Origin: Myxococcales bacterium
GTDB taxonomy: Bacteria; Myxococcota_A; Bradymonadia; UBA7976; UBA1532
Length of the DNA: 64,000 nucleotides
Assembly (NCBI GenBank): GCA_002731825.1
Contig: PCCS01000017.1
Coordinates: forward strand, 59,420-123,419
Reading direction: 5' to 3'
Positions 44,337-54,142 of this stretch are shown here, one piece after another. Within the stretch, counting starts at the first letter, position 1. The number at the start of each line of letters is the position of its first letter. The position numbers and the translations under genes are program-made. The notes under the pieces were generated by a model, which saw nothing but the letters and a program-made list of their open reading frames with translations, ran no database searches and was not told where the DNA came from.

Positions 44337-45737
44337 ATGACGCGACTTCGGATCAAGACTATTCTCAGCGGCCAAATCGACCTAGATAGGTCAATCACCA
44401 TCGAGGGCTGGGTTCGAACCCGCCGAGATTCAAAGGCAGGCATTTCGTTCCTGCAAATCCATGATGGGTCGTGTTTCGCTGCTCTCCAAGTGGTCGCAGG
44501 GACAGAGTTGTCAAACTATGAGGACGAAGTGATGAAGCTCTCAGCGGGCTGCTCAGTAAGGATAAGAGGCCAGCTCATAGAATCCCAAGGTAAAGGTCAA
44601 TCATACGAAGTGGTGGCGGACCTGGTCGAGGTCATTGGTTGGGTCGAAAACCCTGAGACCTACCCGCTTCAACCCAAACGACACTCCATGGAGCACTTGC
44701 GCGCAGTCGCCCATTTAAGACCTCGGACCAATCTCATTGGCGCTGTGACCCGAGTTCGCCATTGTCTGTCCCAAGCGGTCCATCGATTCTTTCACGAGCA
44801 TGGGTTCTACTGGATTCACACGCCCATCATCACCGGTGCCGACTGTGAAGGTGCAGGCGAACAATTCCGTGTTTCTACGCTCGACTTGGCGAATCTGCCT
44901 CGAACGGACAAGGGCGCTGTGGATTTCTCGAAGGACTATTTTGGTCGTGAGACCCATTTAACGGTGTCTGGACAGCTCAATGTGGAATCGTACTGTCTGG
45001 CCATGACCGATGTCTACACGTTTGGACCGACATTCAGGGCAGAAAACTCCAACACCAGACGACATCTCTCGGAATTTTGGATGATCGAGCCTGAGATCGC
45101 ATTTGCCGATCTGGACGCAGACGTTGAGCTAGCAGAAGAGTTTCTTAAGTACATCTTCAGCGCCGTACTCGAGGAACGAGCTGACGACCTTGAGTTTTTC
45201 GAAAAGCGGGTCGATAAAACTTGCATAGACAGACTCCGTTCAGTCGTCGATTCAGATTTTGCTCGCCTGGATTATACTGAGGCTATCAAGATTCTTGAAT
45301 CAACATCCGCGTCGTTTGAATACCCGGTAAAATGGGGTATGGACCTCCAAGCTGAGCATGAGCGCTATTTATCAGAGACGCATGTAGGCGGTCCCCTAGC
45401 CGTCGTCAATTATCCGAAGGACATCAAGGCCTTCTACATGAGGCTGAACGATGATGGTCAAACGGTTGCTGCGATGGATGTCCTGGCACCCGGTATAGGT
45501 GAGATTATCGGCGGGAGTCAGCGCGAAGAACGCTTAGACGTACTCGATGCCCGAATTGCGCAAACAGGCATGCCCATCGAAGACTACTGGTGGTATCGGG
45601 ACCTGAGGAAATATGGAACGGTCCCTCATGCTGGCTTTGGACTCGGATTCGAGCGGGCCATTCAATACGCGACGGGTGTCGACAACATACGAGATGTTAT
45701 TCCATTCCCACGCACGCCCCGAAATGCTGCCTTCTAG
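44337..45737 (+). CDS. asnS: Asparaginyl-tRNA synthetase
   Basis: Charges tRNA-Asn with asparagine. The OB-fold anticodon-binding domain opens with [22 protein letters not shown], typical of AsnRS rather than AspRS; motif 2 is [21 protein letters not shown] and motif 3 [12 protein letters not shown]. The start at ATG 44337, six bases after GGGAGG, gives 466 residues, exactly the E. coli length; the frame is open 47 codons further upstream without similarity. The presence of AsnRS means the cell need not rely on GatCAB for Asn-tRNA. Confidence 0.97.
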   Translation: MTRLRIKTILSGQIDLDRSITIEGWVRTRRDSKAGISFLQIHDGSCFAALQVVAGTELSNYEDEVMKLSAGCSVRIRGQLIESQGKGQSYEVVADLVEVIGWVENPETYPLQPKRHSMEHLRAVAHLRPRTNLIGAVTRVRHCLSQAVHRFFHEHGFYWIHTPIITGADCEGAGEQFRVSTLDLANLPRTDKGAVDFSKDYFGRETHLTVSGQLNVESYCLAMTDVYTFGPTFRAENSNTRRHLSEFWMIEPEIAFADLDADVELAEEFLKYIFSAVLEERADDLEFFEKRVDKTCIDRLRSVVDSDFARLDYTEAIKILESTSASFEYPVKWGMDLQAEHERYLSETHVGGPLAVVNYPKDIKAFYMRLNDDGQTVAAMDVLAPGIGEIIGGSQREERLDVLDARIAQTGMPIEDYWWYRDLRKYGTVPHAGFGLGFERAIQYATGVDNIRDVIPFPRTPRNAAF

Positions 45738-45784
45738 AAAGACAATCGAGCGGATTGTCTGTCACATTGATGTCTCAAAACCCG

Positions 45785-46267
45785 CTACTTATTTGGTTTC
45801 TTGCGGGCGGTCCCGCGCATGCCGATGGCGTCGCCACCGCCCGATAGACTCCCCAATTTGCTCAGAAAGTCACTGGCTGCATCGGAGACATCACGGGTCC
45901 TCTTTTCAGTGGCTGCTTTTCTTTCGGCCGAGGGCGCAGGACGGTCACTGTCCCGATTATTTGTACCCGTCGATGGACGCCTGGATTGACGGTAGTCAGC
46001 CCGCGCCACATCACGGGCAAAGGTCCCGGCATCTATGGCTCGCTGAATTCGTTCCCAATACTGTTCGAGCGTGACCAATCGTTGTATCAAATTACGATGT
46101 TTAAACTTATCAACAGCATTATTTTGGGGCGTATAACGCCGAATATCTCGACTGACTTGCGCCCGCATAGCCAGTGGGGGCCGCTTTTCAAGTCCGAGAA
46201 AAAAACGCTCATATTCGACTCTTAAAGACTCGAGTTGTTTATGCAGTCGACCGATTGCTTCGACCAT
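45785..46267 (-). CDS. Small basic helical protein, function unknown
   Basis: A 160-residue protein whose first 95 residues are helical and amphipathic (GRLHKQLESLRVEYERFFLGLEK..., LIQRLVTLEQYWERIQRAIDAGTFARD) and whose last 60 are polar and basic, ending in ARKKPNK. From memory the helical part recalls short domains at the ends of myxobacterial proteins, but I cannot name the family with confidence. The start is ATG 46267 because GAGG lies six bases upstream; ATG 46273 is too close to it. It converges with asnS and diverges from the HEAT lipoprotein gene. Confidence 0.7.
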   Translation of the reverse strand: MVEAIGRLHKQLESLRVEYERFFLGLEKRPPLAMRAQVSRDIRRYTPQNNAVDKFKHRNLIQRLVTLEQYWERIQRAIDAGTFARDVARADYRQSRRPSTGTNNRDSDRPAPSAERKAATEKRTRDVSDAASDFLSKLGSLSGGGDAIGMRGTARKKPNK

Positions 46268-46398
46268 TTTCATCCTCGCGTATCTGGCAAAAGACCAGCC
46301 TCAGAGTATCGTGACGCTGCGCTGCATACAATCCCCTGTTCTTGACGACCTATAGCCCGGGTGCTAGCCTCTCCGGGGCTGCAAAATACGAGATCATC

Positions 46399-47658
46399 AT
46401 GTTTAATTTTCAATGTCTCCGACGACTCTTAAGTTCGATCGGTTTGGCCGCGGTCATGGTCGGCTGCTCAATCGATGGAGAAACCCTCTCCACGTGGTCG
46501 AGAGTACCCAACGGGCATCAGCGTTTAAGTGCCTATTTGGCCGATACAAATCGTCCAGAAGAACTTCGAATACACGCTGCACTGGTCCTGTTAGACTCCG
46601 ACCGAGTCGCCGAACTTGTCTATGTCATTCGGAATACATCACCCAGAGACCGTCGACGACTGGTACAGGCACTGGCCAACATTATTGTCCAATACATCGA
46701 CAAAGAAGACGACCCCATGAAAATGCGGGCCGCCAGCTTTGCCTATTACTTATTCCAGTTCTCCGGCGAACTCAGGGGTCAAAACTACAATGAACCACAA
46801 GACAAAGTCTTAGTTGAACGGGTCGTCGGTTGGCTTCTTGAACGGCTGAAAATCTACGACAGTTTGCCTAAGGGGTTACAACCACCCGAGGAAATCTTAC
46901 TGGCCGCAGCTCATGCTCACCCGACCCTCACGCTACCCATGATCTACAACTATTTAGAGAACCCACCCGATCTGAAGAGATTTCTCATTGTAAATCGGGT
47001 TTTGACCAAGATCCCGTCGAAGGATGTCCGTCAAAAACAGGCCCGCCTTCTGCTCAAGTATGCCAAGACCTTGTACCCGAATATCGGCCCTGAGCTGGCC
47101 ATCGTCATGTCGAAAAATCAAAACGAAACGCTGCTGCGGTTCTTACTCGATTCAGTCAGGGATTATCGCGTCCCGAGCACAACCCGACTGGTGGGCCTGA
47201 AGGCGACAGAATTACTGAAAGAAAAAGCGCTTCCCGGGCTCATGCAAGTTCTGCGAACAGATGATCCTAAAAACGATAATCTCAACCGACTCAATGCGCT
47301 GGACCTCATCTGGAATATCGGTGGCGTCAACACTCTGGCCGCGGCACTCGAAGCGCTCCCCGCAACTGGAACATGGTGGCCAAATGGCATGGAGTTCAAA
47401 GCGCAAGTTGATGAGTTTTGCGACAGTAAGCTGAAACCGGCTGCCGATGCAGTCAGGCCCATTCTACTTTCGTTGATCGACCATGCAAACTGGGTGACCA
47501 ACGTCTATGCAATGGAATGCGTCGTCCGCCTCTATGCCGATGCCTCAGACCTTCTCGAGCCACTTGCAAGTGACCCACAGGTCTTAAAAGGGTGGGCCGA
47601 AGACGGTGAGATTACCGTGGGAGACTACGTAAAATCTCTGGCGGCGCAACAACCTTAG
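46399..47658 (+). CDS. HEAT-like repeat lipoprotein
   Basis: A 419-residue predicted lipoprotein: basic N-terminus, hydrophobic core, lipobox VMVGC (Cys 23). The rest is made of helix-pair repeats (EELRIHAALVLLDSDRVAELVYVI, DRRRLVQALANIIVQYI, LLRFLLDSVRDYRVPSTTRLVGLKATELL), resembling HEAT/ARM solenoids used for protein contacts. The start at 46399 is preferred because it gives the signal; the frame opens with a TTG 57 bases earlier. It is 16 bases before a second HEAT-type gene, so the two are co-transcribed and probably form a complex at the envelope. No catalytic residues are seen. Confidence 0.82.
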   Translation: MFNFQCLRRLLSSIGLAAVMVGCSIDGETLSTWSRVPNGHQRLSAYLADTNRPEELRIHAALVLLDSDRVAELVYVIRNTSPRDRRRLVQALANIIVQYIDKEDDPMKMRAASFAYYLFQFSGELRGQNYNEPQDKVLVERVVGWLLERLKIYDSLPKGLQPPEEILLAAAHAHPTLTLPMIYNYLENPPDLKRFLIVNRVLTKIPSKDVRQKQARLLLKYAKTLYPNIGPELAIVMSKNQNETLLRFLLDSVRDYRVPSTTRLVGLKATELLKEKALPGLMQVLRTDDPKNDNLNRLNALDLIWNIGGVNTLAAALEALPATGTWWPNGMEFKAQVDEFCDSKLKPAADAVRPILLSLIDHANWVTNVYAMECVVRLYADASDLLEPLASDPQVLKGWAEDGEITVGDYVKSLAAQQP

Positions 47659-47674
47659 CGGAGTCCCACGAAGC

Positions 47675-49498
47675 ATGGACGTTTGGTGGAGCATCATCGC
47701 ATTGCTTGGATTGTTTGCCCTCGCGCTGCTCGTGAGTCGGACTTATGATGCAGGACAAATTGACGATGAACTCGTCGATGTGCAACCCGACCGAATCAGG
47801 GGCTTGTTGGTTCAATTGAGGCTAGAGTCCCAACGACAGCAGCGCTTGCTCAATCAAATTCTCGCCCTGGGTCCCGATATTGTACCGGCCGTGATTAAGG
47901 AACTGCGAACGGTTCGCGCCAATGAAGACCCGTCATCGGCTCACTATCTGGCCTCTTTAGAGACCTTACTCAGTGATTTCGGCCTGGTCGCTGTTCCACC
48001 AATCTGTCACGAATTAGGTCGTTTGCCCCTCGGGTCTCCCGTCATCGGACACTTGACGAGAGCATTACATCGCATCGGACCGACGGCCATTCGGTCGGTG
48101 CTGACCGCCGCTGCGCGTAGTCCGTCACCGGCCCCGCACCTACTGAGTGTACTGAATCGCTGGCCCGATGAGTCGATTCACTCTGCATTTCGTCGCATGC
48201 CAGCCAGCGATTCGAAGGCCTTGATGACGCTACTGGCCCCCATTTACATGGGGCAGAATACCCACCTCATTTCGCTCTGGGAAGCGGCGTGTATTGATAA
48301 GCGGACGGACATCATAAACTGGGCTACAGATTGGCAAGCAGCAAACCTGGACCAACTCATTGAACGCGCTCTGGTCAGCCATGACAGCGGCTTACGATAT
48401 AGCGCGACCCGAGCGGCTCGGCTCACTCACAGCCAGAAAATCATCGATACCTTAGTCTCGGCCTGGAACGGAGCTGAGACCGAGCAGCAGAATTTTATTG
48501 AGGCTTTGGTCTCTCAAGGGGCGAGGGCAGAAGTCGAAGAACTGGTTGGGTCCGGTTTGATTAAGAGTGCAGACTCTCTTTCAGACGCACTCTGTGCCTT
48601 GGTCACCAAAGCGGATGCAGAGTTTTATTTCGAGACATCAAATATCGATCTATCCGATTCGCATTTACCTGATTTCCTCGCTCAGAGTGTGATGGTCAAC
48701 CAGTGGGATATCGATTCACTTTTTGGTCTTGTTGAGACCGGTGAAGACCCATTGATACGCTTTTATATCCACACTCTGTCACTTCGAGCGGCGACAACAC
48801 CACGCGTTCGCGAGCGACTGATACGACTTGCAGAAACCGGCCACACCAAAGTCAAAACGTGGGCGATTCTCGCCCTGGCTAAAAACAATGATGAAATGGC
48901 ATCAGATGTACTCATCAAGGCCGTTCATTCCGGCGATGATGACACGGACTACCTGACTTTGCGAGAGGCGGCTCAATACATAGGTCCGTCGCTTAATGGC
49001 CCTTTGTTTCGACGTTTTTCTGAACATCGGGTTCACACTCGCCAGCAGATCTTGTGCATCGTCAGAAGTCTCACCGGAGGAGACAAGGTCGATTATTTAT
49101 TACAGGCACTAGAAGATGTTCGCGACGAAAGTGGTCGCATCGAGCTCATTCAAACGGTGGCCGCCAGCGCCCGTGTCGGGCGCACGACCATCGAAGAGGC
49201 TCTCAAGCAACAACGAAAGGGCTTAGTTGTGCCGGCATTGCGATTTCTCGCCGCCCATTGCCGAACCAGCGATGCCCCGCTCCTACTTCATGTATATGAC
49301 AATCAACTCACGCTGCGGAACTTGGTCTTGAGCGTACTCGAATCCTTGGGGTCTGATGCAGTGGATGCCATGGAACAACATATTCAAGCGGGTGGGGATG
49401 ATCTCGCCCTTGAAGCCTTAGAACGTCGTTTGCTCATTCTTGATCAATGCCTCAATTATTTCGGCTATGATGAGCAGGCAGACCATTCTATTGCTTAG
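47675..49498 (+). CDS. Membrane-anchored HEAT-repeat protein
   Basis: A 607-residue protein with one N-terminal membrane span (WWSIIALLGLFALALLV, residues 4-20) and then continuous helical-repeat sequence: PAVIKELRTVRANED, PPICHELGRLPLGSPVIGHLTRALHRIG, LIRLAETGHTKVKTWAILALAKNNDEMASDVLIKAV, with the A-x-x-A-L-x-x-(I/L)G spacing of HEAT repeats. The topology puts the solenoid either in the periplasm or cytoplasm; the positive-inside rule is weak here. Sixteen bases separate it from the HEAT lipoprotein. Function unknown; scaffold or assembly role inferred only. Confidence 0.82.
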   Translation: MDVWWSIIALLGLFALALLVSRTYDAGQIDDELVDVQPDRIRGLLVQLRLESQRQQRLLNQILALGPDIVPAVIKELRTVRANEDPSSAHYLASLETLLSDFGLVAVPPICHELGRLPLGSPVIGHLTRALHRIGPTAIRSVLTAAARSPSPAPHLLSVLNRWPDESIHSAFRRMPASDSKALMTLLAPIYMGQNTHLISLWEAACIDKRTDIINWATDWQAANLDQLIERALVSHDSGLRYSATRAARLTHSQKIIDTLVSAWNGAETEQQNFIEALVSQGARAEVEELVGSGLIKSADSLSDALCALVTKADAEFYFETSNIDLSDSHLPDFLAQSVMVNQWDIDSLFGLVETGEDPLIRFYIHTLSLRAATTPRVRERLIRLAETGHTKVKTWAILALAKNNDEMASDVLIKAVHSGDDDTDYLTLREAAQYIGPSLNGPLFRRFSEHRVHTRQQILCIVRSLTGGDKVDYLLQALEDVRDESGRIELIQTVAASARVGRTTIEEALKQQRKGLVVPALRFLAAHCRTSDAPLLLHVYDNQLTLRNLVLSVLESLGSDAVDAMEQHIQAGGDDLALEALERRLLILDQCLNYFGYDEQADHSIA

Positions 49499-49572
49499 AT
49501 GGACAAGGCGAAACACCATGAGAAAGCCATCTTGTATGAATGCTTTTCTAAGTTCTTTTTGTGGAGCTTGAT

Positions 49573-50499
49573 ATGAATAAAATGAGCGCGGCCGATATCG
49601 ATGCAGCCCACGCCCGTATCCTAAAATGGATTCGGATTACTCCGGTTATACGCATGCAAGGTCCGGGTGCCAGACCAGTTGTATTGAAGTTGGAAGGCTT
49701 ACAACGGTCAGGCTCCTTTAAACTGCGAGGTGCGCTAAATAAATTGCTGGTCTTGGGTTCGAAGGCCCATGCGGGTGTCGTCACAGCAAGCGGGGGCAAT
49801 CATGGCCTGGGCGTATCGTGGGCTGGTTGGCTCTTGGACGTTAAAGTACACGTCTTTGTCCCAGGAAATACCCCGACATTCAAAATCGACGCGCTGGAAC
49901 GAGGCAATGCTATCGTTCGAAAGGTCGATGGTAATTATGCGGATGCAGAGCGGGAAGCCAGACGCGCTGCAGAAGAACATGGCCTACCCTACATTCACGC
50001 CTATGACGATCCGGACGTGATCGCGGGACAGGGGACGCTGATCCGAGAGTTCCTCAGCCAGGCACCCGAAATTGGCACGACCGTCGTGGCCATCGGTGGC
50101 GGTGGGCTTGCATCGGGCGCATCCCTCGCTGCAGATGGACGGCGCATCGTCGGCGTTGAACCCATTGGGGCTGCGACAATGCATGCCGCCTTTGAAGCAG
50201 GCGGTCCCGTCCATATAGGACACATTAATTCCATAGCCGCTGATTCGCTGGGCGCAGCGATGGCCGGAGGATACACCTATGACATTTGTTCGCGAGGCAT
50301 TGACCGAGTCGAGCTGGTCAGCGACTCCTCCCTCATAAAGGCTCAAAAATGGCTTTGGGACCACCTTAGGTTTGTATCGGAATTGGGTGCGGCCGCCGGC
50401 TTAGCGGCCTTGACCAATGGCATTTTAGACCAAGACCCCGGACCCATTGGAATCGTGGTTTGTGGCTCTAATGTACACCCTAAGAAATTTATCAGCTGA
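49573..50499 (+). CDS. Threonine/serine dehydratase-like PLP enzyme
   Basis: A 308-residue fold-type II PLP enzyme related to threonine ammonia-lyase, serine racemase and L-serine dehydratase. PLP-lysine region SGSFKLRGALNK, phosphate/substrate loop TASGGNHGLGVSW and the glycine loop AIGGGGLASG are intact. There is no C-terminal ACT domain, so it is the short catabolic type (similar length to E. coli TdcB, 329). ATG 49573 has GGAG six bases upstream; a GTG at 49561 overlaps that site. The reaction (threonine to 2-oxobutyrate or serine to pyruvate) is family-level; 2-oxobutyrate is also a product of the transsulfuration pathway at 30-32 kb. Confidence 0.88.
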   Translation: MNKMSAADIDAAHARILKWIRITPVIRMQGPGARPVVLKLEGLQRSGSFKLRGALNKLLVLGSKAHAGVVTASGGNHGLGVSWAGWLLDVKVHVFVPGNTPTFKIDALERGNAIVRKVDGNYADAEREARRAAEEHGLPYIHAYDDPDVIAGQGTLIREFLSQAPEIGTTVVAIGGGGLASGASLAADGRRIVGVEPIGAATMHAAFEAGGPVHIGHINSIAADSLGAAMAGGYTYDICSRGIDRVELVSDSSLIKAQKWLWDHLRFVSELGAAAGLAALTNGILDQDPGPIGIVVCGSNVHPKKFIS

Positions 50500-50534
50500 C
50501 CGGCCCTTTGATACGGGGGTCCCAAGGCACTAGG

Positions 50535-53500
50535 CTAAGGCCTTTGCCAATGGACTCGGACTTGCTCCAGTCTGGGTTGGACTTCATCTTGCTGACGGGT
50601 CAGTCGAACCTCGATTTCGATCCATCGATTGTACGGAGTGTACCCGCTTTCTAGGTTGGGACCAGGAATCCGCATGGGTGTCTCGAAGGCTCGAGCAGAC
50701 CATGTAGCAGCACTCAATCCGGCCCGCGACGCTGCTGTTCTTACGCGGGCATCGACGAATGCATCATCTGGAAATGCACCAGCCCAGTCGACGCGGTCCC
50801 ATAGAACATCATCGGATCCTCCGTTGACTTTGACGCTCCAACGACCGCTTCTCATGGTAATGTTGAGCAATTGCATGCCCGTCATATCGCTGTAGGTATA
50901 TAGAGAAGGGAGCCTGGAAACGGAGCATTCGAGTAGGCCTGTGCGCGCGTTAAATCGTTTCGCGGAAGACCCTCCAACAGCCCAAATACCGTTCTCGCCA
51001 TCGACTGCAACTCCGACGGCACTGGCACTGGGTACAGTCAGCAAATGCTCACCGTCCGGAGACATTTTATAGAGTGAGCCACCACCGCCCCAAATATTGC
51101 CTTCGAGGTCAACGGCCACACCGCGGGTCGTTCCACCACCATGGAAAAAAGCGTGCATCTCATGGCTCTCGCCATCAACGCGCACAAGATAGCCGGCCGG
51201 AGAGGTCACCGCGTACCAGACATTATCGTTTCGGTCGATGGCGATACCGTAAAATCGAGCTGAGATATACTCGCCATCATTGGGTCCTCCGACGGCCAAA
51301 GCCTGACCGGGAACTCGACCTACAATTTCACCATCACGGGTATCAATTTTGGTCGGTGAGGTCGCGGTCCAGAGAAAGCCTTTCGAATCAATTGCAGCGC
51401 CATAAGCAGGGCTTGGTAGATCCACTTCTTGCAAAATTCGGCAATCAGGGATGCCATCTACGGCATCTCCCGGCTCGACCTCGACGCCACTCACTCGATA
51501 AATTTTTCGCCTAGACCAGCTTCCGAGCCACGCGTTGCCCTCTTGGTCGATGGCCGCGGCTCTGACCGCTACACCACCCGAGGCCGCCCCCGATGTGATG
51601 CGGGCGCGGCAAATCAAGCTGCCATCAACATCCAGGTGGACCGCGTTCCCGTGAGAGTAGTCAGCGGCATTGCCGCCATGCATGCCCCGATTGCCAATCC
51701 AGACGCTGCCGTTTACGGCAACCGCCGTTCGCGACGGGCTGAAACCAAAAGACGGGTGAACGTCAGCGATTTCGCAGGTCCGGGTGTCGATTTTGACCAC
51801 TTCTCGATTTGTGAAGGCGGCCGCCCAAAGGTACGAATCACCTCGGACTTCCGTCGACCCCAAGGTCAGCGCATTGGGCGCCCCATCGGGTGCGATTAGA
51901 TTGACAATGCTGCCAAGCTCCCAATCCTCCTGGTCGTCGAAGACCTGAGTAAAGCAGCTTTGACCACATGTGCCGCAGTAGTTCACTGTGCCTTCGTCTA
52001 TTAAGCCATCGCAGTCGTTATCTTGGGTGTCGCAAACCTCTTGCGGCAAGGCACCACATTGTCCGCACGCGTTGCTGACGCCCTCGTCGGTGAGCCCATC
52101 ACAATCGTTATCTTGTCCATCACAGAGTTCAACCGGTGGGCGTCCACAGGTGCCACAGGCGTTTCCGTCCGACGGGTTCTCATCGGTTCGGCCGTCACAA
52201 TCATCATCGCGTCCGTTGCAAATTTCATACTGAGGCCCAACCCAGTCGCGGCAGCCGGATAGATCGCCTTGCTGAAGCATATTGCCCGGTATGCATTGAA
52301 ACGTACCCATTCGACATTCGCCAACGCCGACGGTCTCTGGCGGGCCGCCATAGCACGGCTGGGGCGGGCCTTTGACGCACCCGCAAACTTCTTCAACACG
52401 ACCATCACAATCATCATCGAAGCCATTACCACAAATCTCGACGTTGTCTTCAGCACGACAGCCACACGGACCGCGAACACCTTCATCGGCGTTGCCGTCA
52501 CAATCATTATCGATTGCGTCACAGACCTCGGCCGATGGCGTGCAAAGGGTATCTGGACAGCCTTCATCGGTCTGCCCATCACAATCATTATCGCCACCAT
52601 CTCCACACACTTCTTCAGTGGGTAAGACCTCGTTGTCGCACGCCATAACCTGACCCTCTACGCAACGAGAAAAGCCGCCCATGCACAGGCCTTTTCCCAG
52701 TGTCTTGGGTAAGCCGCTATAACACGGTTGGCGACTGCGACCGCTGCAGTTACAGCCTTCATCGATGATCCCGTCACAATCGTCATCCAGACCATTTCCA
52801 AAATCGCCGTTCGGACCGGCACAGCTCTCAGCCGGCGCAGCACCACACTCGCCACATTGATTGGTCAGAGCCTCATCTGTCAGACCATCGCAGTCGTCAT
52901 CGATTCCATTACATTGTTCGTTTTGCTCTGTGATTTGATTCATACAGCGGTTGCGCTGTCCATCGATGCAGAGCCAGTAGCCAACTCGACATATCCCGAC
53001 TCCCTTTGTGCCAGGGCTACCCGTGTAACAAGACTCGGAGACCGAGTCTAGGCAGAGGCATGACTCATCGATATCACCGTCACAGTCGTTATCGATGCTG
53101 TCGCAGTACTCTTCAGGCTCCAAGCCACATTGACCACAGGCATTCAAGACCCCTTCGTCGATTTGGCCATCGCAATCATTATCGGTCAGATCACAGACTT
53201 CGGACGGGAGATCGCCGCAGGCTCCGCAGGCATTGACCACACCCTCGTCGGTTTGGCCATCGCAATCGTCATCGGTTCCATTACAGAGCTCATCAATGGG
53301 CAATCTGGATTCTTCGCAGGCACCGAGCTGGCCTCCGCGGCAGATCTGAAAGCCTTGTCGACAACGGCCAGTGCCAATGGTTTCTTGCGGACCCGGGTAA
53401 CAGGGTACTGATTCACCGTCGTTACAGCCGCAGCCTTCATCGACTTGATCATCACAATCGTTATCCGCCCCATCTCCGCACTGCTCAGTCGCGCCCGGAT

Positions 53501-53750
53501 GCGACGCACTTCGTCCGTCATCGCAATCGGAGCCACGGTCGCAAAACTGTCCGTAGCCGTCACCGTCACGATCGATACATCTGGTTTGCGGCTCGTCTAT
53601 GGGAGCTGCATCGGGTGCTGTCATCATGCGAAAACTGGAATCTTGCTCGTCTATCTGGGAAAGGGAGGTCGATTCGCTGGTCGAGTTTCCGCAGGCGGCA
53701 AAAGAAAGAGCCATGACTAAACACAAGCCGGCTCGTAAACTCTGACTCAT
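50535..53750 (-). CDS. Giant lipoprotein: twelve DNDCDG-type motifs and NHL/Vgb-like propeller
   Basis: A 1071-residue lipoprotein; the signal ends in ALSFAAC (Cys 20). After a DRDGDGYG Ca-loop come twelve copies of the motif (E-x-C-x-x-x-D-N/D-DCDGxxDE) to about residue 620, partly spaced by C-x-C-G-x-C units (ACGQCG). The next 320 residues form a six- or seven-bladed streptogramin-lyase/NHL-like propeller (VAVDGENGIWAVGG, VAVDLEGNIWGGGG, IDSKGFLWTATS, IDRNDNVWYAVT). The last 130 residues are beta-rich and may be a carbohydrate-binding-like fold. ATG 53750 or 53765 could start it. It shares only the motif scaffold with the gene at 39975; no sorting tag (GlyGly-CTERM or MYXO-CTERM) is seen. 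Confidence 0.88.
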   Translation of the reverse strand: MSQSLRAGLCLVMALSFAACGNSTSESTSLSQIDEQDSSFRMMTAPDAAPIDEPQTRCIDRDGDGYGQFCDRGSDCDDGRSASHPGATEQCGDGADNDCDDQVDEGCGCNDGESVPCYPGPQETIGTGRCRQGFQICRGGQLGACEESRLPIDELCNGTDDDCDGQTDEGVVNACGACGDLPSEVCDLTDNDCDGQIDEGVLNACGQCGLEPEEYCDSIDNDCDGDIDESCLCLDSVSESCYTGSPGTKGVGICRVGYWLCIDGQRNRCMNQITEQNEQCNGIDDDCDGLTDEALTNQCGECGAAPAESCAGPNGDFGNGLDDDCDGIIDEGCNCSGRSRQPCYSGLPKTLGKGLCMGGFSRCVEGQVMACDNEVLPTEEVCGDGGDNDCDGQTDEGCPDTLCTPSAEVCDAIDNDCDGNADEGVRGPCGCRAEDNVEICGNGFDDDCDGRVEEVCGCVKGPPQPCYGGPPETVGVGECRMGTFQCIPGNMLQQGDLSGCRDWVGPQYEICNGRDDDCDGRTDENPSDGNACGTCGRPPVELCDGQDNDCDGLTDEGVSNACGQCGALPQEVCDTQDNDCDGLIDEGTVNYCGTCGQSCFTQVFDDQEDWELGSIVNLIAPDGAPNALTLGSTEVRGDSYLWAAAFTNREVVKIDTRTCEIADVHPSFGFSPSRTAVAVNGSVWIGNRGMHGGNAADYSHGNAVHLDVDGSLICRARITSGAASGGVAVRAAAIDQEGNAWLGSWSRRKIYRVSGVEVEPGDAVDGIPDCRILQEVDLPSPAYGAAIDSKGFLWTATSPTKIDTRDGEIVGRVPGQALAVGGPNDGEYISARFYGIAIDRNDNVWYAVTSPAGYLVRVDGESHEMHAFFHGGGTTRGVAVDLEGNIWGGGGSLYKMSPDGEHLLTVPSASAVGVAVDGENGIWAVGGSSAKRFNARTGLLECSVSRLPSLYTYSDMTGMQLLNITMRSGRWSVKVNGGSDDVLWDRVDWAGAFPDDAFVDARVRTAASRAGLSAATWSARAFETPMRIPGPNLESGYTPYNRWIEIEVRLTRQQDEVQPRLEQVRVHWQRP

Positions 53751-53765
53751 CTCATCTCTACCCAT

Positions 53766-54142
53766 TTGTGGATTCCTAGCTGGACGCTTTAAACACCTAA
53801 TCTGGCCAGACCAATAAAAACAAAGATCTTACCATTAATATAGTAACAGATTTGGGGGCATTATTTGCCTATCCCTGACCTCCACTCATGTCCATGAATC
53901 CGTTGATTGAGCCGATCGCCGCGCTCCGAGTCTGACAAAGAGAGTGAAAGCGCCCGCAGGTAAAGGGAAAATAAGACGATCTAAAAGCGAGCCCTGAAAA
54001 ACCGTAAACCATTAACTATTATTAACTTTATTAATTTTTTAAGCGGATCTAAATCTGCATAAATCTCGGCTACTGACAGGTTCTGTCAGCAGATGAAGTC
54101 TCGTGAGTGTATTTATGGATAAACACACGATAAACTGAACAT
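53766..54142. other. Intergenic control region between the giant lipoprotein and imuA
   Basis: This 377-base AT-rich stretch separates divergent transcripts. It contains the palindrome at 54073-54089 and an A/T tract with repeated TTAATTTT-like words near 54010-54050. I see no convincing open reading frame or RNA gene. It must hold the promoters of imuA and of the lipoprotein gene, but exact -10/-35 boxes cannot be chosen. Confidence 0.6.
54073..54089. promoter_or_regulatory. Perfect palindrome CTGACAG-GTT-CTGTCAG, candidate LexA (SOS) box
   Basis: CTGACAG, three bases, then CTGTCAG, 54 bases before the imuA start. A 17-bp dyad just upstream of an imuA-imuB-dnaE2 cassette is where LexA binds in other bacteria. 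It differs from the classical E. coli CTGT-N8-ACAG order (here ACAG comes first) and from the alpha-proteobacterial GTTC direct repeat. I found no second copy of CTGACAG-N3-CTGTCAG elsewhere in the window. Confidence 0.6.

Noticed and set aside
52001..52653. Overlapping open frames on both strands in the second giant lipoprotein gene
   Set aside because: Same cause: the repeated gacaatgattgtgat words keep other frames open; amino-acid composition is Ile/Val/Met-rich repeats without domains.
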